64,000 nucleotides of DNA from Sideroxydans lithotrophicus ES-1 (GTDB taxonomy: Bacteria; Pseudomonadota; Gammaproteobacteria; Burkholderiales; Gallionellaceae), in assembly GCF_000025705.1 (NCBI RefSeq), contig NC_013959.1, forward strand, positions 1,665,063-1,729,062, read 5' to 3'. The notes beneath the pieces were generated by a model. That model did no database searches. It had not been told where the DNA came from and saw only the letters and a program-made list of their open reading frames with translations. The translations under genes were made by a program, and so were the position numbers. Positions 52,132 to 61,130 of the stretch are shown here, one piece after another (position 1 is the first letter of the stretch; each line of letters starts with the position of its first letter).

Positions 52132-53400
52132 TTACCAACCGTAAGAAACACTGAGAGAGTCTTCGTACATGCTGATGTTTGCATTGCCGCCACCCAGCGC
52201 AGTAGGGATGGATCCTGCGCCATTGACTGTCTGCTTGAAGGCATGGACATAGGCAACAGTCACTTCAGACTTGTCGGCCAGCTTCCATGTGCCGCCCAAT
52301 GACAGATGGTTTTGAACCACTCCTGGAGCCAAGATATTCAACAATGTCTGGCTGGTTGGCACTTGCTGGTTGTTATGGTCATAGCCAACACGCAGAGTCG
52401 TTTTTGAATCCAGGTCATAACTGACCCCAAGTTTGATCACGGTCATGTCCTGCCAGCCAAAGCCGACGCCGTTGGTCGCACCCAGTTGGGGGCCTGTTCC
52501 ACCATATGCTGGAGGTAATGATGTAAACGAGTTACCCACAGAAGGGACCCCGCTGTAATTGATGCGTGTAACATCGAGCGCCACCGTGGTTGCCGGCATG
52601 GCTTTGAATGCGGCACCAACACCATAGGTTGACGGGATGTCGAAACTGCCCTGATCAGCGAACAAGCCGCTGTATTTGGCGAATTTGCCCATCTTGGTCT
52701 TGGTCTGGTAGGTGGCTCCCAAAGTCAACACTGGAGTCACTTCCCCAGTCCAGCCAAACCTGAACCCGTAGCCAGTAGAGGTATCTGTGCCGTTATTGGT
52801 CACATGGCCTGGATTGCTGGAAAAACCTGCGTTATCGAAGGCCTGCAATCCGGTCGCACTGAACATCTGATAAGCCAGATTCAGAGAAACGCCGACTGCA
52901 TTGGTGGAATTGATCTTCATCGACCAGGTAGGTGCGATAAACAGCTGCGACAGGTTGATACCTGCCGGTCCTACGCCACCTAATGAGGCGAATGGATTTG
53001 TGTTGTATTGCGTATTCATGCCGCCGTTACCGAACACAGAAACGCCAACGGATGAGTCAGAGCTGATCATCTTGTTATAGCCAAACGATGGAATGAAGAA
53101 GTTGCTCTTGCCATTTCCATCATATGTTCCGGTCATGCCAGCACCATTGCCAACGATTTCAGCACTACGCGATGGCTTGAACCAGATCAGGCCGACATCG
53201 GCACGGTCTCCCACCATCACCATACCGGCTGGATTGTTGGCAGCAGCGATTGCATCCTTGGGCAGGGCGATACCGGCTCCACCCATACCTTCGGTTTGCG
53301 CGCCATAACCGATTGGCAGATAACCATTGGTAGCGAACGCGGCTGGTGATGCCACCATGCCCAATGAAATTAATGAAGCTACGATCTTTTTGATTCTCAT
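52132..53400 (-). CDS. FadL/OmpP1-family outer membrane transport protein
   Basis: The 422-residue product has a signal peptide (cut near AAFATN). The mature start NGYLPIGYGAQTEGMGGAGIALPKDAIAAANNPAGM is the classical FadL N-terminus (hatch region), followed by amphipathic beta-strands to the terminal W. FadL proteins carry hydrophobic compounds through the outer membrane. Here, between sox and tusA-dsrE2, a hydrophobic sulfur species is conceivable, but this is only inferred from position. Confidence 0.9.
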   Translation of the reverse strand: MRIKKIVASLISLGMVASPAAFATNGYLPIGYGAQTEGMGGAGIALPKDAIAAANNPAGMVMVGDRADVGLIWFKPSRSAEIVGNGAGMTGTYDGNGKSNFFIPSFGYNKMISSDSSVGVSVFGNGGMNTQYNTNPFASLGGVGPAGINLSQLFIAPTWSMKINSTNAVGVSLNLAYQMFSATGLQAFDNAGFSSNPGHVTNNGTDTSTGYGFRFGWTGEVTPVLTLGATYQTKTKMGKFAKYSGLFADQGSFDIPSTYGVGAAFKAMPATTVALDVTRINYSGVPSVGNSFTSLPPAYGGTGPQLGATNGVGFGWQDMTVIKLGVSYDLDSKTTLRVGYDHNNQQVPTSQTLLNILAPGVVQNHLSLGGTWKLADKSEVTVAYVHAFKQTVNGAGSIPTALGGGNANISMYEDSLSVSYGW

Positions 53401-53478
53401 GCTTCTCTCTCCCTGATTGTGAGAGACACCCCGATGGCGTCCCTAAATAACAACAACTTGATTACATCCCGACTTACC

Positions 53479-53949
53479 TCAAATGAACAGACAGATGTCC
53501 GTATCCCCGGCGAAGCTCATGAAGGTTGCTGCACCGCCGTATTCGCACTGCTCGATGAATTCGCTCTTGTCGAATTCAAACAAATCGACCGTCATCTGGC
53601 AAGCGATGAACTTCACGTCTGCCTCCAGGCACAGGTCGCGCAATTCCTGCAGTGAGGCAACGCCATGTTTCTTCAACTTCTGCTTCATCATCATGGTTGC
53701 CATGGATTCCATGCCTGGCAGCATCTGCACCATCACCGGCATCGGGATCGGCATCGGCATCGCTGGATTGGCCAGCGGGCTGATCATCACGCTGGACAAG
53801 TCCTTGCGCAGCAATTGCAGGCCGTAGAAGGTGAAGAACACCTGCACGTCGTATCCCAATGCGGCAGCGGTCGAAGCCAGGATGAATGGCGGATACGCCA
53901 TGTCGAGTGTGCCCTTGGTGGCGATGATCGCCATTCTTTTGGTAGTCAT
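53479..53949 (-). CDS. DsrE2-like protein
   Basis: The 156-residue product is of the DsrE2 (DsrE/DsrF/DrsH-like) type: KRMAIIATKGTLDMAYPPFILASTA at the start, a Met/Pro-rich hydrophobic segment (about 60-88) that may be membrane-associated, and Cys in VKFIACQMTVDLF. DsrE2 accompanies TusA in many sulfur oxidisers, usually with a rhodanese; no rhodanese is present here. AAGGGG precedes the ATG. tusA lies 35 bases upstream on the same strand. Confidence 0.92.
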   Translation of the reverse strand: MTTKRMAIIATKGTLDMAYPPFILASTAAALGYDVQVFFTFYGLQLLRKDLSSVMISPLANPAMPMPIPMPVMVQMLPGMESMATMMMKQKLKKHGVASLQELRDLCLEADVKFIACQMTVDLFEFDKSEFIEQCEYGGAATFMSFAGDTDICLFI

Positions 53950-53984
53950 ACTTGCCCCTTTAAGATTGTTTGAAGAAGATCAAC

Positions 53985-54212
53985 TTACTTCTTCTTCATG
54001 TAAAACACGTATTCGCCATTGACCTCTTCCTGGCTCAACAACGGATTGCCGGTCTGCTCGGCAAACGCCGCCATGTCTTTTACAGAACCGCAATCGGTCG
54101 AAATGACCTTGAGCACCTGGTTGGAAGCCATGTCGGCAAGCGCCTTCTTGGTCTTCACGATGGGCAAGGGACAGGACATACCACGGGCGTTCAGTTCTTT
54201 ATCGAAATTCAT
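53985..54212 (-). CDS. tusA: TusA sulfur-carrier protein
   Basis: The 75-residue single-domain TusA has the sulfur-carrying Cys-Pro-Leu-Pro motif (MSCPLPIVKTKKAL, Cys14). It receives persulfide sulfur and passes it to DsrEFH in sulfur oxidation, or serves in tRNA thiolation. GGGAGA stands before the ATG. It forms an operon with dsrE2 and has its own upstream region with a TATAAT box (54285-54290, minus strand) and the shared TAACCC motif. Confidence 0.93.
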   Translation of the reverse strand: MNFDKELNARGMSCPLPIVKTKKALADMASNQVLKVISTDCGSVKDMAAFAEQTGNPLLSQEEVNGEYVFYMKKK

Positions 54213-54284
54213 TGTATTTCTCCCACAAGTTATTTTGAACAGCTACTAAAACCAAAGTGCATCACTACACAAAACCTGAGTTGC

Positions 54285-54290
54285 ATTATA
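54285..54290 (-). promoter_or_regulatory. Probable -10 box for tusA-dsrE2
   Basis: A perfect TATAAT on the minus strand about 75 bases before the tusA ATG. No good -35 sequence lies 16-18 bases upstream, which would fit an activator-dependent promoter. The TAACCC-N4-GGG motif is centred about 60 bases further upstream. Confidence 0.45.
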
Positions 54291-54340
54291 GGAATATGCC
54301 AGCATACAACGTCCATAGCCACCACGGGTGGAATGGAATA

Positions 54341-54354
54341 GCCCATTAGGGTTA
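54341..54354 (-). promoter_or_regulatory. Candidate shared sulfur-gene operator, tusA copy
   Basis: On the minus strand it reads TAACCCTAATGGGC, matching the dsr copy TAACCCTTATGGGG at 12 of 14 positions. It lies about 130 bases before the tusA start, the same distance as the dsr copy from the accessory operon start. Confidence 0.5.
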
Positions 54355-54458
54355 TCTTTAAGCATCTGCTTATGAAGGTATCGACAGCGTCGAATCTAGG
54401 CCTTCAATATGCGCACATTTATATGTGCTAATCATTTTTTATTATAGCGCCATCAGGC

Positions 54459-56165
54459 TTATGGCAATGGTTCCGTCGGCACTTTTCCATCCAGCCGGCC
54501 GCGTAGCTCATCTATCGCCCAACTGTCTGTGCCAAAGATGTTTTCCTGCCCTATCCTGTCGGTCAGGCCGGTTCGATCCATCACGTCTGAAACCTGTTTT
54601 TTCAACCCGCTGAACGCGAGCTTGATACCACTACTCTTGAAGCGGTCAAGCAGGTTGCGCAACATCTCGATGCCAGAAGCATCGATCTCGTTGATGCCGC
54701 TGGACTGGACGAGGATGTATTCGATCTCGGGATTCTCTCTTTCCAGTTTTAGCAGGGCATCTTCAAAATACGAGACGTTCACAAAGCGTAATGCGCCGTC
54801 GAAACGGATCGCTCCCAAATTAGGATGCAACGGAGGCAGGTTATGCCGTACCGCGTCGCGTAGGGTGGTGTCGCTATGCAAGCCCAGTACCGCCACCCTT
54901 GGGCGCATCATGCGATACAGCAACAATGAAAGCGAAAGGATGATGCCGGTCAGGATGCCGTTCTGGATATTGGGCGCGAATGCCAGCGTGGCGATGAAAG
55001 TGACGATCGCGGCAAGTCCATCGTCCCGGTTCGCCCGCCATGCGTTCCTGATCGACTCGAAGTTGACCAGGTTCATCACAGCCATCATGATGATGGCGGC
55101 CAACACCGGTTTTGGAAGGTGGTAAAGCAATGAAGTAAAGAAGATCAGTGTCAACAGCACGAACACCGCGGAGATGATCGACGAGAGCGGTGTTCTGGCG
55201 TCAGAGGCAAGATTCAAAGCTGATCTTGAAAACGAACCGCTCACCGGCATCGACTGGCTGAATGCGGCGGCCACCTTGGCCAGGCCCTGCCCGATCAATT
55301 CCTTGTTCTCATCCCAGGGCTGACGAGTCTTGATGGCGATCACCTTGCAACTCGACATGGCTTCCATGAAGCTGATCAGCGCGATCACAAAACTGGCTGG
55401 AAGCAACGCCATGGTCGCATGCCAGTCCAGCGGCGGAAGGCTCACGGTTGGCAACCCCTCCGGCACGACACCGACCACCCTCCCGCCCAGATTGGCATAA
55501 CCAACCATGTAGCTGAGCCAGGTCAGGGAGGCTACCGTGATCAACACTCCCGGCAACCTGGGTGCGAATTTCTTGAAACCAAGCAGCAACAGGATGGCTG
55601 CCACGCCGAACCCAATGGAAAGCTCATGCGCGGTATCGATATGCAGCAGCACCCGTGAGATATCGAGCAGGAAATGTTGCGACTGGGCAGCCGGAATGCC
55701 CAGCAAGGTCGGCAATTGCGACAAGCCGATGATCAGCGCAGCGGCATTGATGAATCCCATCAGCACCGGATTCGACAGGAAATTAAGCAGCACCCCGATC
55801 CGCAATACGCCAAAGGCGATCTGGAACAACCCGGAGATCAACGCCAGCAGGATCGCATACGAGTAGAACAGGTCGCTGCCGTGAGCAGCCAGCGGTGCGA
55901 TGCTGGCCGCGGTCAGCAGGGATGTCATCGCGACCGGACCGGTCGACAGCTGGTTGGAAGAGCCGAACAGGGCGCCGATCACCGTGGGGATCAAGGCAGC
56001 ATACAGGCCGTAGTAAGCAGGAACACCGGCAAGCTGGGCATAGGCCAGCGACTGCGGTATGGCGACCAGGGAGACGGTGATACCGGCGATCAGATCGGCC
56101 TTGAGAGTGCCGGAATGGAAGTCGAAGCGACTTGCAAAATTGCCCCAATAAGCGCGCAGATTCAT
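54459..56165 (-). CDS. SulP-family anion transporter with STAS domain
   Basis: The 568-residue product has about 11-12 helices with the SulP signature (LVAIPQSLAYAQLAGVPAYYGLYAALIP) and a C-terminal STAS domain (about 440-550, VQSSGINEIDASGIEMLRNLL). It is likely to move sulfate, bicarbonate or a similar anion. In a sulfur oxidiser it could export the sulfate end product or import bicarbonate. It follows soeC by 63 bases on the same strand. Confidence 0.9.
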   Translation of the reverse strand: MNLRAYWGNFASRFDFHSGTLKADLIAGITVSLVAIPQSLAYAQLAGVPAYYGLYAALIPTVIGALFGSSNQLSTGPVAMTSLLTAASIAPLAAHGSDLFYSYAILLALISGLFQIAFGVLRIGVLLNFLSNPVLMGFINAAALIIGLSQLPTLLGIPAAQSQHFLLDISRVLLHIDTAHELSIGFGVAAILLLLGFKKFAPRLPGVLITVASLTWLSYMVGYANLGGRVVGVVPEGLPTVSLPPLDWHATMALLPASFVIALISFMEAMSSCKVIAIKTRQPWDENKELIGQGLAKVAAAFSQSMPVSGSFSRSALNLASDARTPLSSIISAVFVLLTLIFFTSLLYHLPKPVLAAIIMMAVMNLVNFESIRNAWRANRDDGLAAIVTFIATLAFAPNIQNGILTGIILSLSLLLYRMMRPRVAVLGLHSDTTLRDAVRHNLPPLHPNLGAIRFDGALRFVNVSYFEDALLKLERENPEIEYILVQSSGINEIDASGIEMLRNLLDRFKSSGIKLAFSGLKKQVSDVMDRTGLTDRIGQENIFGTDSWAIDELRGRLDGKVPTEPLP

Positions 56166-56228
56166 TGTCCCTTCCCCGCCTTCATCGAACCGTCCCGGTC
56201 GTTACATCATCGATACTGTACCGCAGCA

Positions 56229-57200
56229 TCAGGAGACGCATTGATAATAAAGGTTCTGTGGATGGTTGGCTTGCGCGAAGAAGAACCAGCGTTCGGCCAG
56301 CAATCCGATGTACTGGAGTATGAATGCAAAGGCGAGCATCGATGGCGTAAACATGCCTATGGCCAGCAACGCGAGTGGAACGACGAAGGCCAGCAACAGG
56401 AAGATCGGCTTGATCGTGCGCATGAATGCAGGACTCTTGCCATGGAAGAACTCGCGCGTATTGAACGATCCGCCCATGAAGCCCATGGAGCGTTGCACGA
56501 TGTTCGGGTGCTTGATCCCGATAGCAGTCTGGATCGTGGATTTCGGTTTCAGGCGCGCGTTGCGCACCAATGACGCCCCCCGCCCGACAAAAGCCAGTAC
56601 GGTGATGATGATGGACCAGCCGACAAAGAAGTGGGTCTGTGCAGGTGCAGCAGAAGATGCATAGAACGACGCCAGAATGAATCCGGATGAGCCGCCGAGC
56701 AGAATGTAGTTGATGACTGTCAACGGTGAATTCCATTCACGCAGGAAGCGCAGACAAGCGTAGATCATGCCGGTGCACACGAACAGCGCAAAAGAGAGCA
56801 GCGTACCGATGACGCCGATCACGGTGGACAGATCGATGACCAGTCCGGTGGGCAGGGTCACGATCGCGGGACGATATCCGGCCAGGTGTGCCGCACCGTA
56901 GAGGAACACCACGCCCATGAACGCCGGCAATACGATGACCTCGCGCGACAACCATGAGGTACGCCATTGCGTGGCCGAACGCCAGGCCCGCTCCGGGCGA
57001 CCCAAATGGAAGAACGAGGCGATCAGCCCACCTCCCAGAAAGAGCAAGGCAAGCGCACTGCCGTAGCCGTAGAACGCGTCCGACTGCATCGGCAGCAGGC
57101 CGAACAGCGCATACGATTGATGCGTGAACAACGCCAGGAACAGGCCCTGTCCGGCACCAAGCAAAGTAGTCAGAAAGATCACAGAGAATGCAGGTTTCAT
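56229..57200 (-). CDS. soeC: SoeC, DmsC/NrfD-type membrane anchor of sulfite dehydrogenase
   Basis: The 323-residue polytopic protein has about eight helices and is of the DmsC-like family. It anchors SoeAB on the cytoplasmic side of the inner membrane and passes electrons to quinone. It begins eight bases after soeB. Confidence 0.9.
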   Translation of the reverse strand: MKPAFSVIFLTTLLGAGQGLFLALFTHQSYALFGLLPMQSDAFYGYGSALALLFLGGGLIASFFHLGRPERAWRSATQWRTSWLSREVIVLPAFMGVVFLYGAAHLAGYRPAIVTLPTGLVIDLSTVIGVIGTLLSFALFVCTGMIYACLRFLREWNSPLTVINYILLGGSSGFILASFYASSAAPAQTHFFVGWSIIITVLAFVGRGASLVRNARLKPKSTIQTAIGIKHPNIVQRSMGFMGGSFNTREFFHGKSPAFMRTIKPIFLLLAFVVPLALLAIGMFTPSMLAFAFILQYIGLLAERWFFFAQANHPQNLYYQCVS

Positions 57201-57208
57201 AATTCGTA

Positions 57209-57940
57209 TTACCAGGCAGAAACGTCGTCCATCGACGACTCACCCTTGCCCGGTTTGGGCAGATGGCCGTCCACTTTGAGCGGATTGTCCGCGCGCTCCA
57301 GCTCATCCTCATGGATCTTGAGCTTGGTCTTGCGCCGCGGCAGATAATGATTGGCTGGCTGCGTGCCCCACTCCGGCATCAGCGCATAACCGCCCTCCTC
57401 CCGTATCGCCTGCGAAACCGCCGATTCAGGATCGTGGATATCGCCGAACAGGCGCGCGCTGGTCGGGCATGCTTTCACGCAGGACGGCTTGCGGTCGATC
57501 TCCGGCATGGACATGTCATAGATGCGATCCACGCAGAGGGTGCATTTCTTCATCACCTTCTGCTTCTCGTCGATCTCGCGCGCGCCGTATGGACAGGCCC
57601 AGGTGCAATACTTGCAGCCGATGCATTTGTCGTAATCCACCAGCACGATGCCGTCTTCCTTGCGCTTGTACGATGCGCCAGTCGGACAGACCGGCACACA
57701 GGGCGGATCTTCGCAGTGCAGGCAGGATTTGGGGAAATGCACCGTCTCGCTGAGCGGATAGGTGCCGACCTCAAAGGTCTGCACGCGGTTGAAGAACGTA
57801 CCGGTCGGGTCGGCAGCATAGGGATTTTCGTCGCACAGCGGTCCCGCCGAGCCGGAGGTGTTCCACTCCTTGCAACTGGTCACGCAGGCATGGCAGCCCA
57901 CGCAGACATTCAAATCGATGACCAAGGCGAGCTGAGTCAT
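57209..57940 (-). CDS. soeB: SoeB, iron-sulfur subunit of sulfite dehydrogenase
   Basis: The 243-residue product has four ferredoxin-type cysteine groups: CVGCHACVTSC, CLHCEDPPCVPVCP, CIGCKYCTWACP and CTLCVDRI. It has no signal peptide, so it acts in the cytoplasm. It passes electrons from SoeA to SoeC. AAAGG lies six bases before its ATG, within a 13-codon frame that bridges it to soeA. Confidence 0.92.
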   Translation of the reverse strand: MTQLALVIDLNVCVGCHACVTSCKEWNTSGSAGPLCDENPYAADPTGTFFNRVQTFEVGTYPLSETVHFPKSCLHCEDPPCVPVCPTGASYKRKEDGIVLVDYDKCIGCKYCTWACPYGAREIDEKQKVMKKCTLCVDRIYDMSMPEIDRKPSCVKACPTSARLFGDIHDPESAVSQAIREEGGYALMPEWGTQPANHYLPRRKTKLKIHEDELERADNPLKVDGHLPKPGKGESSMDDVSAW

Positions 57941-57978
57941 AGCGAGCCTTTCAAATTAAAAATTCCGAGCTGGGTCAT
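57937..57978 (-). CDS. Thirteen-codon frame bridging soeA and soeB
   Basis: The minus strand reads M-T-Q-L-G-I-F-N-L-K-G-S-L-stop. Its ATG overlaps the soeA TGA (ATGA), and its TGA overlaps the soeB ATG (ATGA). Its first 13 bases, ATGACCCAGCTCG, match the soeB start ATGACTCAGCTCG at 12 of 13. It could be a translational-coupling leader or a relic of a short duplication. Whether the peptide matters is unknown. Confidence 0.4.
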   Translation of the reverse strand: MTQLGIFNLKGSL

Positions 57979-60890
57979 TTCGCACCGCCTTTCTTCTTGC
58001 CGCCACCAAAGTAGGTCAACAAGCTCGGATGTATTTTCATACCTGGATATTTCTTCATGGGTTCGAATTGCGGCGAAGTCTGTTCGGGTTCGCCCTCTTC
58101 CGCCTTGTAGATACGCACACGCACGTCGTACCAGGCAGCCTGTCCGGTGATCGGGTCGGAGTTGGAATAACGCTTGCCGTCCGCTTGCGCCGGCAGCTCT
58201 TCCGAGATGACATGATTGAGCAGGAAGCCGCGCTGCGATTCGTTCGCATCGGGCGACAGATTCCACGCCCCGGCAGCTTTGCCGATCGCATTCCATGTCC
58301 ACACCGTGCCGGGTTCCACCGATTCGCTGTAACGCGCCATGCAGCGTACCTTGCCCCACTGCGACTCTACCCATATCCAGTCGCCGTCGGCGATCCCGGA
58401 TGACTTGGCTGTGGCCGAGTTGACGTGGAGGTAGTTGTGCGCATGGATCTGGCGCAACCAGGCGTTCTGCGAATCCCACGAGTGGTACATCGCCATCGGG
58501 CGTTGTGTCAGCGCAGTCAGCGGATATTTGCGCTTGTCGCTGGCTTGCACCTCCAGTGGTTCGAAATAGAACGGCAGCGGATCGAAGAAAGTTTCGATGC
58601 GTTTTGCCAGATGTGCTGGCGGCTGGCGCGTGATGCTCTTGCCCTGTGCCGCAAGACGGAACTTCTGCAACACCTCGGAATACAGATGGATCAGGATCGG
58701 TTCGGCATAGCGCGTGATACCGTTGCTCTGCGACCATTCGAGGTAGCCCTGATTCCAGTTGCGCATGAACTGGTACGAGCGCGGCAGCTTGTAGTGATGC
58801 ACGCAATCGTTCTTGGCATACATCTCCCACTGGTTCGGGTTCGGTTCGCCCTTGATCGATTTCTCGCCCCCTTTGCCGCGCCAGCCGGACAGAAAGCCGA
58901 TGCCGGAGCCCGGCGCAGTCTCCCAGTTGACGATGAAGTCGGGATAGTCGCGGTACTTGCGCTTGCCTTCCTTGTCAACGAAAGCAGGCAGTTTCAGGCG
59001 GGTACCGAGTTCGATCAGCACTTCCTGGAACGGTTTGCATTCGCCTGTCGGCGGCATCACCGGGATGCGCACCGAGTCCACCGGGCCATCGAATTCCGAG
59101 ATCGGTCGGTCGAGCATCGACATCACGTCATGGCGCTCGAGATAGGTCGTGTCCGGCAGGATCAGGTCGGCGAACGCGGTCGTCTCGGATTGGAATGCGT
59201 CGCACACCACCAGGAACGGGATCTTGTATTCGCCGTTCTCTTCCTTGTCGGTGAGCATCTTGCGCACTTCGCTGGTGTTCATCGAAGAGTTCCACGCCAT
59301 GTTGGCCATGAACAGCAACAGGGTGTCGATCTTGTAGGGATCGCCGCGCCAGGCATTGGTGATGGCGTTGTGCATCATGCCATGCACCGACAGCGGATAT
59401 TCCCATGAGAACGCCTTGTCGATACGCACCGGGCTGCCGTCCGCATTGACGAACAGGTCATCCGGATCAGCCGGCCAGCCCAGTGCCATGCCGTCCAGCG
59501 GCGTGTTCGGTTGTACCGCGCGCGGGTCGTTCGGTGTACGCGCGCAGGGCGGGATGGGACGCGGGAACGGAGCTTTGTGGCGGAAGCCGCCGGGCCGGTC
59601 GATGGTGCCCAGCAGCGTCATCAGGATGGACAGCGCGCGTATGGTCTGAAAACCGTTGGAGTGCGCGGCCAGGCCGCGCATGGCATGGAACGACACCGGG
59701 TTGCCGGTGACTGTATCGTGTTCCTTGCCCCAGGAATCCGTCCAGGCGATCGGCAGTTCGATCTTCTGGTCGCGCGCGGTGATGCCCATCTCGTGCGCCA
59801 GTCGCTTGATGGTGTCAGCCGGGATGCCGGTGATCTGTTCCGCCCATTCCGGCGTGTAATCCTTGACGCGATCCTGCAGCAACTGGAATGCAGGTTTTAC
59901 CGGTGTACCGTCTGCCAGCTTGAATTCACCCAGCAGATAGGGGTCGGCACCTTCGGTATGCGTGACCACTGCATGGTTGGTGTTGCGATCCCACCACAAT
60001 TTGTTCTGCGGATCGTAGCAAGCTTCCTCTTCCGGCACTTCCGTGCGCACGAACATGCCGAACTCGTCGTGCTCGGCATCCAGGTTGACCAGTTGTCCGG
60101 AGTTGGTATAGCGCACCAGGAATTCGCGGTCATACAGGCCCAGCGCGATGATCTCGTGGATCAACGCCAGCATCAGCGCGCCATCCGTGCCGGGGCGGAT
60201 CGGTACCCATTCGTCCGCGATGGCCGAATAGCCGCTGCGCACCGGATTGATGGAGATGAAACGGCCACCCTCGCGCTTGAATTTCGACAGCGCGATCTTC
60301 ATGGGATTGGAGTGATGGTCTTCCGCCGTGCCGATCATGATGAACAGCTTGGAGCGTTCCAGGTCGGGGCCTCCGAATTCCCAGAACGAGCCCCCGATGG
60401 TGTAGATCATGCCCGCAGCCATGTTCACCGAACAGAAGCCGCCGTGAGCCGCGTAGTTGGGCGTGCCGAACTGGCGCGCGAACAGGCCGGTCAATGCCTG
60501 CATCTGGTCGCGGCCGGTGAATAGCGCAAATTTCTTCGGATCGGTCGCACGTATCTTGCCCAGTCGCTCGCTCAGGATGGAAAAAGTTTCTTCCCAGCTG
60601 ATCTCTTCAAACTCGCCCGCACCGCGTTCCGATCCTGCCTTGCGCCGCAACGGCTTGGTCAGCCGAGCCGGCGAATACTGCTTCATGATGCCGGAAGAAC
60701 CTTTGGCGCAGATAACCCCATTATTCAGCGGGTGATCGGGGTTGCCGTCTATGTAGCGAACCTCGCCATTGCGCAGATGCACGCGGATGCCGCAGCGGCA
60801 TGCGCACATATAGCAGGTGGTGTTCTTGATTTCGGTCGTGGCATCCGCAACTGGCGGAGCGAAAGGGTCGTGCAATGGAGTCGATGACAT
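57975..60890 (-). CDS. soeA: SoeA, molybdopterin sulfite dehydrogenase catalytic subunit
   Basis: The 971-residue product is of the DMSO-reductase family. An N-terminal [4Fe-4S] site (CYMCACRCGIRV ... GVICAKG) is followed by molybdopterin-binding domains. It lacks a Tat signal, as expected of cytoplasmic SoeABC. It oxidises sulfite directly to sulfate. It is divergent from sat; the 240-base region between them has two copies of the TAACCC motif. No ribosome-binding site is obvious before the ATG. Confidence 0.92.
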   Translation of the reverse strand: MSSTPLHDPFAPPVADATTEIKNTTCYMCACRCGIRVHLRNGEVRYIDGNPDHPLNNGVICAKGSSGIMKQYSPARLTKPLRRKAGSERGAGEFEEISWEETFSILSERLGKIRATDPKKFALFTGRDQMQALTGLFARQFGTPNYAAHGGFCSVNMAAGMIYTIGGSFWEFGGPDLERSKLFIMIGTAEDHHSNPMKIALSKFKREGGRFISINPVRSGYSAIADEWVPIRPGTDGALMLALIHEIIALGLYDREFLVRYTNSGQLVNLDAEHDEFGMFVRTEVPEEEACYDPQNKLWWDRNTNHAVVTHTEGADPYLLGEFKLADGTPVKPAFQLLQDRVKDYTPEWAEQITGIPADTIKRLAHEMGITARDQKIELPIAWTDSWGKEHDTVTGNPVSFHAMRGLAAHSNGFQTIRALSILMTLLGTIDRPGGFRHKAPFPRPIPPCARTPNDPRAVQPNTPLDGMALGWPADPDDLFVNADGSPVRIDKAFSWEYPLSVHGMMHNAITNAWRGDPYKIDTLLLFMANMAWNSSMNTSEVRKMLTDKEENGEYKIPFLVVCDAFQSETTAFADLILPDTTYLERHDVMSMLDRPISEFDGPVDSVRIPVMPPTGECKPFQEVLIELGTRLKLPAFVDKEGKRKYRDYPDFIVNWETAPGSGIGFLSGWRGKGGEKSIKGEPNPNQWEMYAKNDCVHHYKLPRSYQFMRNWNQGYLEWSQSNGITRYAEPILIHLYSEVLQKFRLAAQGKSITRQPPAHLAKRIETFFDPLPFYFEPLEVQASDKRKYPLTALTQRPMAMYHSWDSQNAWLRQIHAHNYLHVNSATAKSSGIADGDWIWVESQWGKVRCMARYSESVEPGTVWTWNAIGKAAGAWNLSPDANESQRGFLLNHVISEELPAQADGKRYSNSDPITGQAAWYDVRVRIYKAEEGEPEQTSPQFEPMKKYPGMKIHPSLLTYFGGGKKKGGAK

Positions 60891-61010
60891 GGGTGGCTGG
60901 TTTAATAGTTATCGAGGCGCGACAGCCTCACCAAAATTGTCGGCTTTTCGGGTCGCAAGTATGCGTTTCACACGCCAGTGCTGCCATAACCGTCATGAGT
61001 GATGATGACA

Positions 61011-61024
61011 TAACCCGTAAGGGG
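61011..61024 (+). promoter_or_regulatory. Candidate shared sulfur-gene operator, soe/sat copy 1
   Basis: TAACCCGTAAGGGG, followed by GGT. Over 17 bases it matches the dsr copy at 39598-39614 at 15 positions. It lies about 107 bases before the sat ATG and about 120 before the soeA ATG. Confidence 0.55.
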
Positions 61025-61035
61025 GGTGTGGCCCT

Positions 61036-61049
61036 CAACCCATGAGGGG
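61036..61049 (+). promoter_or_regulatory. Candidate shared sulfur-gene operator, soe/sat copy 2
   Basis: CAACCCATGAGGGG, 25 bases after copy 1, which is a spacing of about two and a half helical turns. Possible -10 sequence TATACC for sat is at 61106-61111. Confidence 0.45.
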
Positions 61050-61130
61050 TATCGCCGGTTCGGCGATGTTGCTCTAGTGTGCCGGCCTGAGATTCCATAA
61101 GCAGCTATACCTTAATTTAGGGAGGCATAC

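Noticed and set aside
57937-58830. A 297-codon minus-strand frame in another phase over soeA
   Set aside because: Only its last 13 codons (the bridge frame) are of interest; the rest is an out-of-frame shadow of soeA.
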